Shown in pieces: positions 16,789 through 25,955 of a stretch of DNA of 64,000 nt. A program made the translations under genes and the position numbers. Numbering within the stretch: the first letter of the stretch is position 1; the number at the start of each line of letters is the position of its first letter. The notes beneath the pieces are model-generated. The model was not told where the DNA came from. It did not search any database and worked only from the letters and a program-made list of their open reading frames with translations. Source of the DNA: SIG454 sp045646365 (lineage in GTDB: Bacteria; Bacillota; Clostridia; Monoglobales; Monoglobaceae); assembly GCA_045646365.1 (NCBI GenBank), contig JAZRKP010000083.1:62001-126000 (forward strand), read 5' to 3'.

Positions 16789-17892
16789 ATGGTAAAGACA
16801 ACAGGGACAGCGCTTGACTACGCGGAAGCCGGGTGCAGGACTCTTATGAAAAAATTTGAGGCAGAAAAACTGCCTCCCGAAGGTTTGTTTCATTATCATC
16901 AAGGAGTATTTCTTTCCGGCATGGAAGGTGTTTATTATCTTACGGGGAATAAGGAATATGGTGACTATATAAAAAGATATATTGACAGTCTTATTGATGA
17001 AGATGGAAATATTATAAATTATGTTAAAGAACGCCTTGATGACCTTCAACCGGGAATATTGCTTTTCAGATTGTTTGAAGAAACAGGCGATGAACGGTAT
17101 GAAAAAGCACTTCATACCATTATGGGACACATAAAAGAGTGGCCTAAAAATACGGTAGATGGTTTCTGGCATAAATATGAGCATCCAAATCAGATGTGGC
17201 TCGATGGTCTTTATATGGCAGGACAACTTTTGGCTATGTATGGAAGGAAATACAATAAGGACTGGTGCTTTGAAGAAATACACCGTCAGGCAACGCTTAT
17301 GTGGAAATACTGCAAAAAGAAAAACGGACTCTTATATCACGCATGGGATGAAAGCCGTGAAGAAGAGTGGGCGGATAATGAAACAGGTAAGTCAAGCGAG
17401 GTCTGGGGTAGAGCGGCAGGATGGTATATTGTTGCTCTTACAATAATTCTTGAATACATACCTGATAAGTATGAATTTAAAAATGAACTTATTGACATAG
17501 TCAGAGATTACTGCACGGCTATTGCAAAATATCAGGATGACAAAACAGGTTGTTGGTATCAGGTGGTTGATAAAGGTAATGCGGACGGAAACTGGATTGA
17601 GTCATCGTGTTCAGCTCTCTTTGTATGTGGTATCTCAAAGGCTATAAAATCCGGATATGTTGAAAAGGGCTTTAAGGTAATTGCCGATAAAGGGTTTAAC
17701 GGTGTTATCAATATGATAGAAGAGAATGAGGATGGAACTCTTACGATACCTGATATCTGTATAGGTACGGGGGTAGGGGATTATGAGTATTACATAGCCA
17801 GACCGAAAAGAGAAAATGATTTGCATGGAATGGGTGCGTTTGTGCTTATGTGTAATGCTTACCATAGTCTTTGCGAAGAGAGTGGGGAATAA
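16789..17892 (+). CDS. GH105 family unsaturated rhamnogalacturonyl / glucuronyl hydrolase
   Basis: 367-residue cytosolic (alpha/alpha)6-barrel hydrolase of the GH88/GH105 type (YteR/YesR-like). It removes the 4,5-unsaturated uronic acid left at the non-reducing end of oligosaccharides by pectin lyases. Landmarks: WHKYEHPNQMWLDGLYM, whose Asp matches the catalytic Asp region, HAWDES, and WGRAAGWY. The frame is open from 16747, but GGAGG at about 16773-16777 is correctly placed for the ATG at 16789, so the first 14 codons are excluded. No signal peptide. It sits 17 bp after the beta-helix gene and 3 bp before the SLH gene, so it is in the same operon. Its presence implies that lyase products are imported. 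Confidence 0.88.
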   Translation: MVKTTGTALDYAEAGCRTLMKKFEAEKLPPEGLFHYHQGVFLSGMEGVYYLTGNKEYGDYIKRYIDSLIDEDGNIINYVKERLDDLQPGILLFRLFEETGDERYEKALHTIMGHIKEWPKNTVDGFWHKYEHPNQMWLDGLYMAGQLLAMYGRKYNKDWCFEEIHRQATLMWKYCKKKNGLLYHAWDESREEEWADNETGKSSEVWGRAAGWYIVALTIILEYIPDKYEFKNELIDIVRDYCTAIAKYQDDKTGCWYQVVDKGNADGNWIESSCSALFVCGISKAIKSGYVEKGFKVIADKGFNGVINMIEENEDGTLTIPDICIGTGVGDYEYYIARPKRENDLHGMGAFVLMCNAYHSLCEESGE

Positions 17893-17895
17893 TCA

Positions 17896-20800
17896 ATGAA
17901 AAACACACTGAAGAAATTTATAGCGCTACTTATAACAATGGCGATGCTTCTTGGTATTTTCGGCAGTATAAGTATATTTGCCGAAACAACCGGTTTATCG
18001 GTATACGGAATAGCAACCTTTGATAATGCAACAGTAGCAGAAGGAACATATCAGGGAATGTCATTGGCTTATACAGTGCAAAAAGGTGATAAGATAGGAG
18101 TTTTATCTTTGGATAATAATAGCGTACCTTATTTTGGAACTATGTTGAAGTTTGCGCAAACGGCAAGTTCTTTAAGCTCAAACGGTATGCAGTATATGGA
18201 TTTTATCCTTGCAGACGGCTTGGAAATCGGAGAGAATGCCCCTGAAAATTCTTATGCGGAGTTTTCGGCAGATGTAAAACTCTTAAACAGAGAAACGGGT
18301 ATAAACTTCGACCTCGCTAATAAAAATCACACAGGCAATACATTTATGTTCAGGTCAACGATTCGTGCTAACGGTGATATATATTTAAACAACACTATGA
18401 ATATAGCAACTGCACCGTCAGGGACAAATGCTGTATTCAATAATATGAGAATTCGAGTTGATTTGCATAATAAAACTATTGTGCAGGTTTATGTTGATGA
18501 TGAACTTATGGGTGATTTTTCCCAATCTCCTATTGAAATGAATAATGCCAATGTTGATACAATTGACAGATTAAAAATCTGTATAGGAAAACAAACAGAA
18601 ACGGATACATTGTATATTGATAATGTGAATGTTGTAACTTATGTATCAACTGACGAAACTTCTCCGTTAGCTTCAAAAATGGCTTTAAGGGGCGTAATTG
18701 ATGAGATTGATGCAGAATCTTTAACAAGCAGTCAAAAAACTGTTTTTGATAATGCGGTTGCTATGGTGAAAAATCCAATTGCGACTCAAAGCGATGTTGA
18801 TGCTATGGTAGAAGAACTAAAAGCATTTTCAGATGTTCCGGATATTCCGGATATTCCAGACACACCAGATATTCCAGATAAAGCACCTTTTACAATTATT
18901 GAAAACTTTGAAGATGATTTGGAGAATAGTGTATTTGATGTAACTTATGGTCAAGGTATAATAAGTCAGGAAATATATGACGATGTTCCGTATGGAAATA
19001 ATACTTTAAAAATAAAGACTGACACAACGCAGAAAAATGTCAGTCAGTATGTTGATTTTGGACTGGGTAACAAAAAGATAAAGTGCGAATCTGAAGATGC
19101 AAACTGTTATGTTGAATTCGGGATTGATTTTGCGAGCTATAATCTGTCAAAATACGGCAAAAATATGTTTGTATATTTCAGAGATTCTTCAAAAGTTCTT
19201 GCGTATCTGTATATTACAGGAGGTAATACGATTAGAATTGCGGGTGGCCCTGACGGAGAGATAATACTTGGTAAAATTGATGACCCGGCTAAAATGAAAA
19301 ATGTCAGAATTGTTATGCAAATAACTGATAATGAAGGTAATCTCAGCCAGAAAATAACAGCGGTTTATGCTGATAATGAACTTCTTGAGTATAATTATCC
19401 AATAGCAATGGTCCAGTCATCGGAATTAAATATGGTTCGTGTTATGATTTCGAATATCAAAGATTCAGATTTTGGCTTGGATAAAGAATGGGCGATAAAT
19501 GTCGATAATATGATTATCCGCAAGTATTATTCTGAAAATGGGGAAAACGAATTATACACAACGGCAGAACTTGTATCCTTAATGAGAAGTTTTGATGCGG
19601 AAATCATGGCGAATTTTGAGAACGGTACATACACAGAGGAACAGTTAAACGAAGCAAAATCGGTAATAAGTCTTGCAGCACAGGTTTATATGAATCAGGA
19701 AAGCACAGAGGAAGATATAAATAATGCCTATAATGAGCTTTATGCCGCAAGAAAACGCGTTACTATGCCATCGGATAAAAACTTTGATTTTGTCCATATT
19801 TTAACATCTTCTGATAAAATTCCGGGAAATACTGAAATATTAATGAATATGAATGTTGTTTCATCTTCTAAGATAACTGACTCGGTTTCACCGACTTTTG
19901 TTGCTCTGCTTATGAAAAAAGGTGAGAATGAGGATGAAATTCTCAGAACAGATATAAAAACGATTAAAATAAATCCGAACAGTAATGGTGAAATAACTTT
20001 AAGCTTTGATGTTTCTGCTTATTCGGAAGATGAAAAAGAGGATATGTATATCAAATTGATTGCTTTTGACAGTATATCTGAAATGAAGCTTGCGAATGTG
20101 GAAACAATTATGCTGTTTAACAGCGAGAATGAAGTGAATAACGATAAATATAGATATTCTTCGGATAAATGTGCATATCAGATTGTTGATGGAGATGTTT
20201 TATCAGTATTCACTTCTAAAAGGGAACCAGATAAAGAATGTGTGTTGTTAGTAGTAAAATCAGGCTTTGATTTTACAGATTTCAGTGACGAAACCCTGAA
20301 AGAAAATCTTGTTTACGTAAATTCATCAAGTTATGACAAAAACGGAAGAAATGCCTTTATCGTAAAAGGTATTCCGAGTGGGGAATATACATATTCCATT
20401 AATGGAGACAAGGGGAAGTTTATTTCTTCTTCAAAATCGGCAATAGAAAATGCTATTACGGAAGTTTGCCAGAATCCTGAAAAATTGGAGAATGTGCGTT
20501 ATATTCTTGGAATAGATGAAGTTGCGTATGATAAGGTGAAAGCGAACGGAATACAGCCATCGGATGTTTTGGCGGATATGCTTGAGAAAAAAAGCTATAC
20601 ATTATCTGAAATTCAGAAATTTGGAAGTGATTTAATTTCAAACATTTCTATGGTTAATGATTTTAAATCTGTTAAAACTGCGGATTATGTCAGAGAAGCT
20701 ATTTCCCAATACAGCGGAAATATAAATAATATTTCACAGTATAACTCTTTAAACGGACATAAAAAAAGTATAGCTGATGCATATATTCTGGGTAATAAAA

Positions 20801-21591
20801 ATAAGATTACATCAATCAAAAAACTTGAAGAAGTTATCGAAGATGCGGTAAAAGAAGCTAAAAATCAGAATACATCATCAGGCGGAGGTTCATCTTCCGG
20901 CGGTGGAGGCGGAGGCGGTTCATCTTCCGGTGGTGGAGGGAAGAACGGCTCTTATCCGTCCGGTTCAACAGTAATAGCGAGTACAGAAAGTCAGGAAAAA
21001 GAATACGGCGATATTACAGAGGTTTATACAGAGGAATTTAAAGATATAGATAACTATGAATGGGCAAAACCGGCTATTGCGCTTTTGGTTAAAAAAGGAA
21101 GTGTCAATGGAAAAGCAAACGGTGTTTTTGCACCGGCTGATAATGTGACTCGTGAAGAATTTGTTAAAATGCTTCTTTTGACATTTGATTTTGAAATCAA
21201 AGAAATAAGCAGTTCCTTTATAGATGTTGATAATTCTTCATGGTATGCTCCTTATGTTATGTCGGCTATAAATTCAGGAATCGTAAAAGGTGTTTCGGAT
21301 AACAAATTCGGTGTAGGCCAGTTTATAACAAGGGAGGATGCAACAGTTCTTCTCGCAAGAGTTCTTGTGAATATGAATGCTTCTTATAGTGAAAATGGTG
21401 AATATATTCCGTTTATTGATGAAGAAACAATATCGGATTATGCGTATGATTCGGTTGTCGGAATGGCTAAAAGCGGAGTTGTAAACGGTGTGTCGGGTAA
21501 CTATTTTGCACCGAAACAGACGGCAACTCGGGCAGAAGCTGCTAAACTCATTTATGAAGCGTATATGTTTATGGTGTCGGAGGGGGTTTAA
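17896..21591 (+). CDS. Cell-surface protein with LamG-like repeats and C-terminal SLH domains
   Basis: 1231 residues. The signal peptide (about 1-29) and first repeat (about 30-305) are clearly homologous to the start of the acetylesterase at 10427 (ATFDNA.VAEG, NNMRIRVDL, TDETSPLASK, KNPIATQSDVDA). A Pro-Asp linker (VPDIPDIPDTPDIPD, about 312) leads to a second LamG-like domain (about 330-545). A long mixed region follows, then a Gly/Ser-rich hinge (about 994-1020), and three SLH repeats (about 1045-1231; FAPADNVTREEFVKML, FGVGQFITREDATVLL, FAPKQTATRAEAAKL). The SLH triplet anchors proteins to pyruvylated wall polymers. The LamG-like modules probably bind pectin; no catalytic domain is recognised, so it is a likely polymer-binding scaffold. 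Only 3 bp separate it from each neighbour. Confidence 0.82.
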   Translation: MKNTLKKFIALLITMAMLLGIFGSISIFAETTGLSVYGIATFDNATVAEGTYQGMSLAYTVQKGDKIGVLSLDNNSVPYFGTMLKFAQTASSLSSNGMQYMDFILADGLEIGENAPENSYAEFSADVKLLNRETGINFDLANKNHTGNTFMFRSTIRANGDIYLNNTMNIATAPSGTNAVFNNMRIRVDLHNKTIVQVYVDDELMGDFSQSPIEMNNANVDTIDRLKICIGKQTETDTLYIDNVNVVTYVSTDETSPLASKMALRGVIDEIDAESLTSSQKTVFDNAVAMVKNPIATQSDVDAMVEELKAFSDVPDIPDIPDTPDIPDKAPFTIIENFEDDLENSVFDVTYGQGIISQEIYDDVPYGNNTLKIKTDTTQKNVSQYVDFGLGNKKIKCESEDANCYVEFGIDFASYNLSKYGKNMFVYFRDSSKVLAYLYITGGNTIRIAGGPDGEIILGKIDDPAKMKNVRIVMQITDNEGNLSQKITAVYADNELLEYNYPIAMVQSSELNMVRVMISNIKDSDFGLDKEWAINVDNMIIRKYYSENGENELYTTAELVSLMRSFDAEIMANFENGTYTEEQLNEAKSVISLAAQVYMNQESTEEDINNAYNELYAARKRVTMPSDKNFDFVHILTSSDKIPGNTEILMNMNVVSSSKITDSVSPTFVALLMKKGENEDEILRTDIKTIKINPNSNGEITLSFDVSAYSEDEKEDMYIKLIAFDSISEMKLANVETIMLFNSENEVNNDKYRYSSDKCAYQIVDGDVLSVFTSKREPDKECVLLVVKSGFDFTDFSDETLKENLVYVNSSSYDKNGRNAFIVKGIPSGEYTYSINGDKGKFISSSKSAIENAITEVCQNPEKLENVRYILGIDEVAYDKVKANGIQPSDVLADMLEKKSYTLSEIQKFGSDLISNISMVNDFKSVKTADYVREAISQYSGNINNISQYNSLNGHKKSIADAYILGNKNKITSIKKLEEVIEDAVKEAKNQNTSSGGGSSSGGGGGGGSSSGGGGKNGSYPSGSTVIASTESQEKEYGDITEVYTEEFKDIDNYEWAKPAIALLVKKGSVNGKANGVFAPADNVTREEFVKMLLLTFDFEIKEISSSFIDVDNSSWYAPYVMSAINSGIVKGVSDNKFGVGQFITREDATVLLARVLVNMNASYSENGEYIPFIDEETISDYAYDSVVGMAKSGVVNGVSGNYFAPKQTATRAEAAKLIYEAYMFMVSEGV

Positions 21592-21594
21592 AGA

Positions 21595-24171
21595 ATGAAT
21601 AAGTTTTTGAAAAGCATAGCTATTGTTTTGGTGGTAGTTATGCAGCTTGCAACTTGTGTTTCATTTGCTGAAAGTGCAGATTTTAAAGAAGAATTTCTTG
21701 ATAGACTCGGAATTATTGAGTTAAACGGAAATTATGACTCCGATGCACAAATCTCCCGAATAGAGTTTCTTAAAACCGTTCTTAAAATGGAGAAATTAGA
21801 TACATTAAAAGTTACGGCAAATGATATGCAACCATTTTTTGATGTAACGAAAAATGATGATATTTTTAATACGGTTAATCTTGCTTATTCTCTTGGAATC
21901 GTTAAGGGTGGAACGGATGGCTGTTTCAGACCTGATGCGACAATAAGCAAAGAAGAAATGGCAACAATCCTTTTAAGAACAATTGCGGACGGAAATATAG
22001 TTGATGCGGCAGGCGGAGTTGATACCCTTGCGAATGCTCTGGGACTATATAAAGGTGTAGGTAACCACTCGGTCTGCACACATAAAGATGCGGCGATAAT
22101 GATATATAATGCCCTAACGGCAGAGGGAATTGAAAAACAAATTGACGGAACATACAGACTTAATGGTTACAGTTCTGTTATGGGTGATTTATATGATATA
22201 AAATATGCAACAGGCATTGTTGACGGAAATTATAAAAAATCAATTTATAATGATGAACCGACAGAATATAACTCAATCACCTTAAACGGAATTACATATA
22301 AATTGAGTGAAGAAAAATACAATGATATGTATTTCGGACAGTGTATTACCATATACTACACGGAAAATTCTGTAGGTGAGCGTGTTCAGGTTTATGTTGA
22401 GGAGAAAAGAAACTCTGTTTCAGAGCTTGATATAGAGGAAGTTATTTCTCTTGATTCGGATGAACTTGTCTATGTAAAAGCAGACTCTAAAAAATATGTT
22501 GAAAAAAAGATAAGCAAAACCTGTATTACAATTCTTAATAACTCAAGAACAAATCTTATGGGAAGCTTTGATGTTTCGGGTAACGGAGATCTTGTTGCGA
22601 TAGACAATAATAACGACGGTTATATTGATGTTCTGGATATAACAACATATGATCTATATCTTGTTAAAAATGCAAGTGCGGTATATAACCGTATAACATT
22701 TAAAAATTCCGATGAAGTTATAGAACTGGACGATTATGTATTTTGCAGAATTATTGACGCTGACGGAAAAGATATAGAAATAGGAAGCATCAATCAGGAC
22801 AGCGTTGTTGAAATCTGCATTTCAAAAGATGAAAGATTTATAACAATCAAGGTTGTTAATCAAAGTATAACTTTCAAGCTTGCACAAATATCTAAAAAAA
22901 GTGGGAAAGACTATTTTGTTATTAAATCGGACGACGGAACTGAATACAGAACTGTAAGAGGTTTTGATGAAAAATTAGGAGCGAGAGAAACAATAACATT
23001 CGCTCTTGATAGTAAAGGAAATATTTGCTTTAAGGTTATGCAAAGTGATGATTTATATAAGCTTGGATATGTAATGGGTGTGGCGATGCCTGAAAATCCG
23101 CTATATAATGAAGGAAGGGCGAAAATCCTTGGAGTTGACCAAGTGATATACACAATCATCGTGCCTGCAAAAGTGAAGTGCTTAAACACAAACGGAAAGG
23201 TTTCATCCGTTCAGGCGTTAACTGATATGCAATCATCGCAGGTAATCCGTTTTTCTGAAAAGGAAGGTGTTTTAACCGCCTATGAAATTGCATCAGATGA
23301 TGAAAATTATGAAGGACTTCATAAAATAGCCAAGCTTGGTAACGGAAACAATATTGATACGCAGTATTGGAAAGATGCGGCACTCATTGGAGGTAGAATT
23401 CCGGTGGACAGTGATACTGTGATTATATTAACGGATTTAACAAAAGATTCAACAGATGAAAAAGCGTATTCGTTTATAGCGATGTCTGCGTTGGGGGATG
23501 AGCAGTATTATCCTGATACAGTTGGATACAGAGTTGGAACTTCGGATATCCATTCAGATATTGTTATATCCCCGTATGACAAACCTCTTACAAAAAATGC
23601 TCCAATATTACTGATTAGCGAAGTATACAAAGAGTATGATGCGGAAAAAGATACAGTAAAGGTTGTTCTGGAAGGGTATAACAAAAATGAAATCAAGAAG
23701 CTTGTGCTTTACGAAAATGAACTGTTAACATATACAACAGTTGATGGAAAAGAGATTGAACTCGGTGCCGGAGATTGTATAAGATATGTCATCAACAGTA
23801 AGGATGAAATTAAAAAAGTTAAATTGATGTTTGATTACAGCGACATGAAAATGTATGGTATCAATGATGGCGATGATTTATCATATGCTTATGGAGCAAA
23901 GGAGCTTCATAGGACGGGTCAGGTGGCATCCGTTCACGGTGATTATGTAAAACTTTTGATAGACGGGGTTGGTGCAGAAGATTATCTTTATTCTCTGAAG
24001 ACTGCAGAACTTTATCAGGTCAGCGAGAAGAACGGACAAACATTATGTGAGGCTATATCTTCTTATGATGTAATGAGTTTAAAAAATAATCCTGAGCTTA
24101 AAGATAAAGTGTTTACAATGTTGGTTTACGGTGATACACGGGTCATGGTTGTATACAAATCAGAGGAATAG
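21595..24171 (+). CDS. SLH-domain cell-surface protein, N-terminal SLH, unknown function
   Basis: 858 residues: signal peptide (about 1-27), then SLH repeats in about 28-190 (e.g. GIVKGGTDGCFRPDATISKEEMATILL). About 650 residues of beta-rich sequence follow in which I recognise no domain; short segments of the type 'ITLNGITYKL' and 'VYVKADSKKY' recur. The SLH block is N-terminal, the opposite of the upstream neighbour, so the rest would project outward from its C-terminal side. The RBS lies inside the end of the preceding gene (GGAGGGGG), with a 3-bp gap, so expression is coupled. Given the operon it probably binds or presents pectic glycans; this is inference from context only. Confidence 0.75.
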   Translation: MNKFLKSIAIVLVVVMQLATCVSFAESADFKEEFLDRLGIIELNGNYDSDAQISRIEFLKTVLKMEKLDTLKVTANDMQPFFDVTKNDDIFNTVNLAYSLGIVKGGTDGCFRPDATISKEEMATILLRTIADGNIVDAAGGVDTLANALGLYKGVGNHSVCTHKDAAIMIYNALTAEGIEKQIDGTYRLNGYSSVMGDLYDIKYATGIVDGNYKKSIYNDEPTEYNSITLNGITYKLSEEKYNDMYFGQCITIYYTENSVGERVQVYVEEKRNSVSELDIEEVISLDSDELVYVKADSKKYVEKKISKTCITILNNSRTNLMGSFDVSGNGDLVAIDNNNDGYIDVLDITTYDLYLVKNASAVYNRITFKNSDEVIELDDYVFCRIIDADGKDIEIGSINQDSVVEICISKDERFITIKVVNQSITFKLAQISKKSGKDYFVIKSDDGTEYRTVRGFDEKLGARETITFALDSKGNICFKVMQSDDLYKLGYVMGVAMPENPLYNEGRAKILGVDQVIYTIIVPAKVKCLNTNGKVSSVQALTDMQSSQVIRFSEKEGVLTAYEIASDDENYEGLHKIAKLGNGNNIDTQYWKDAALIGGRIPVDSDTVIILTDLTKDSTDEKAYSFIAMSALGDEQYYPDTVGYRVGTSDIHSDIVISPYDKPLTKNAPILLISEVYKEYDAEKDTVKVVLEGYNKNEIKKLVLYENELLTYTTVDGKEIELGAGDCIRYVINSKDEIKKVKLMFDYSDMKMYGINDGDDLSYAYGAKELHRTGQVASVHGDYVKLLIDGVGAEDYLYSLKTAELYQVSEKNGQTLCEAISSYDVMSLKNNPELKDKVFTMLVYGDTRVMVVYKSEE

Positions 24172-24191
24172 GTTATTTTGGAGGAATTTTG

Positions 24192-25046
24192 ATGAGATAC
24201 AAATTCATGCGGTTTCCAGAAGGAAAAGAAAAGGCTGTAACATTAAGTTATGATGATGGATATCCCAGCGATATTCGGTTTTCGGAAATAATAAGCAGCG
24301 CAGGACTTAAATGCACATTTAACTTAAATAGCGAGAAAATGAGACCTGTCTTTTTAACAAAGGAACAAATTGAGGAACATATTTTATCAAAAGGGCATGA
24401 AATCGCAATCCACGGAACAAATCACAGGGCGCAAGGTACTTTGCGCCCTGTTGAAGGAATAAGGGATATTCTGGATTGCCGTATGGAGCTTGAAGAGCGG
24501 TTTGGGATTATAATTCGTGGAATGGCATATGCGGACACCGGGATAACATATTTTACAAACGGAGCAAATTATGAAACCATAAAGCAATACCTTAATGATT
24601 TGGGGATTGTCTATGCCAGAACAATCTGGGGAGATAATAAATCCTTTGAATTACCTCAGGACTGGTATGCATGGATGCCGTCGGCACATCATTCAAATCA
24701 TGAAATTATAGATTATATAGATGAGTTTTTAAACCTTGATTTAACGAAAAATATAAATCCTGCACGACGCAGTCCCAAACTTTTTTATATGTGGGGGCAC
24801 AGTACAGAATTTGAACGGCAGGAAAATTGGGAACATCTTGAAAAAATATGTGGAAAGCTTGCAGGGCATAGGGATATATGGTATGCAACAAATATTGAAA
24901 TATATGACTATGTGAATGCTTATAATTCACTGATATATAGCGCAGACGGAACGATAATATATAACCCGACTCTATATGATATATGGTTTGATGTTGACAG
25001 GGTTATATATAAAATATCATCGGGCGAAACCCTTAAAATTATATGA
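24192..25046 (+). CDS. CE4 / NodB-like deacetylase family protein, cytosolic (paralog of the 4447 gene)
   Basis: 284 residues, no signal peptide. Conserved points: MRFPEGKEKAVTLSYDDG, HGTNHRAQG (HxxxH), MWGHSTEF, and DIWYATNIEIYDYV. The proline motif seen in the paralog (YPMGG) is replaced by AYADTG, so the active site is not identical. The frame can be opened at a TTG (24189), but GGAGG is placed for the ATG at 24192. It lies in the pectin operon between the SLH gene and the TIM-barrel gene. A sensible but unproven role is intracellular removal of acetyl groups from imported RG-I oligosaccharides, complementing the secreted acetylesterase. Confidence 0.8.
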   Translation: MRYKFMRFPEGKEKAVTLSYDDGYPSDIRFSEIISSAGLKCTFNLNSEKMRPVFLTKEQIEEHILSKGHEIAIHGTNHRAQGTLRPVEGIRDILDCRMELEERFGIIIRGMAYADTGITYFTNGANYETIKQYLNDLGIVYARTIWGDNKSFELPQDWYAWMPSAHHSNHEIIDYIDEFLNLDLTKNINPARRSPKLFYMWGHSTEFERQENWEHLEKICGKLAGHRDIWYATNIEIYDYVNAYNSLIYSADGTIIYNPTLYDIWFDVDRVIYKISSGETLKII

Positions 25047-25073
25047 TTATGAAATGCGCAAGGAGAATAGAGG

Positions 25074-25919
25074 ATGAAAATAGGAATATCAAGCCGTTGT
25101 TTTGAATATACAGATGAATATTTCAGGCAACTGGCTGAAAATAAAATTAATGCAATAGAAATATCTCGCAGACCTGGGCTATATGATTTGATAAATTATG
25201 AGGAAATATCAAGGCTTTCAAAGGCTTATAATATTATGCTCTGGTCATATCATTTGCCGTTTACGCCTGTAGAGGAGATAGAACTTGCATCCCTTGATTC
25301 AGAGGTTCGGAAATATACAATAAAATATTTGGGTGAACTTATTAAAAAAGCTTCGGATATAGGTGTTGGAAAATTTGTAGTTCATTCAAGTAGGGAGTTT
25401 GAGGGTGAGCGTGATGAAAAAATCAAGTACGCAATGGAATCGCTTGATATATTAGCAGAAATTGCGAATAAAGAAGGGGCGATAATCTGTGTTGAGGATT
25501 TGCCAAGAAGCTGCATCGGTAATACATCAGATGAAATTCTGGAGCTGTTGTCGGCAAACGACAAATTAAGAGTTTGCCTTGACACAAACCATTTAATGCA
25601 GGAAGATGTTTTGTCTTTTGTTGAGAGGGTTGGGGATAAGATTGCAACCCTTCATATCTCGGATTATGACTTTGTTAATGAGCGTCATTGGCTTCCGGGA
25701 GAAGGAGTTATTGACTGGAAAAAGCTCTATAAGGCACTGTGTGATTGCGGATATGACGGTGTCTGGATGTACGAAATAGGATTTGCTTGTCCGAAAACAA
25801 TAATAAGAGATCGTGATTTGAATTTTGGTGATTTTTACAGAAACGCAAATGAAATTTTCTCCGGCTCGGATTTAACTGTGATTTCAAGACCAAAGGAAAA
25901 TCTTGGCTTTTGGGAGTAA
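25074..25919 (+). CDS. Sugar phosphate isomerase/epimerase family (xylose-isomerase-like TIM barrel)
   Basis: 281-residue TIM barrel of the AP-endonuclease-2 / xylose isomerase-like superfamily, which contains metal-dependent sugar isomerases and epimerases. Likely metal ligands are the Glu in ICVEDLPRS, the Asp/His of CLDTNHLMQED, the His of TLHISDYDF, and the Glu in WMYEIGF. HWLPGEGVIDW is the typical strand-7 block. No signal peptide, so cytosolic. The exact reaction cannot be read from sequence; in this operon it may handle rhamnose, galacturonate or a released neutral sugar. ATG at 25074 follows AAGGAG. It lies 27 bp after the deacetylase and 36 bp before GH3. Confidence 0.82.
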   Translation: MKIGISSRCFEYTDEYFRQLAENKINAIEISRRPGLYDLINYEEISRLSKAYNIMLWSYHLPFTPVEEIELASLDSEVRKYTIKYLGELIKKASDIGVGKFVVHSSREFEGERDEKIKYAMESLDILAEIANKEGAIICVEDLPRSCIGNTSDEILELLSANDKLRVCLDTNHLMQEDVLSFVERVGDKIATLHISDYDFVNERHWLPGEGVIDWKKLYKALCDCGYDGVWMYEIGFACPKTIIRDRDLNFGDFYRNANEIFSGSDLTVISRPKENLGFWE

Positions 25920-25955
25920 CTGAATAAGCAAATATTAAAATGGGAGAATTACAGT

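Noticed and set aside
18833..18890. Repeated DNA encoding PDIPDIPDTPDIP as a possible mobile or CRISPR-like repeat
   Set aside because: It is a simple in-frame linker between two domains of one protein, with no spacer structure.
20878..20945. GGCGGAGG-rich tandem tract as a regulatory repeat
   Set aside because: It encodes the Gly/Ser hinge before the SLH domains and stays in frame.
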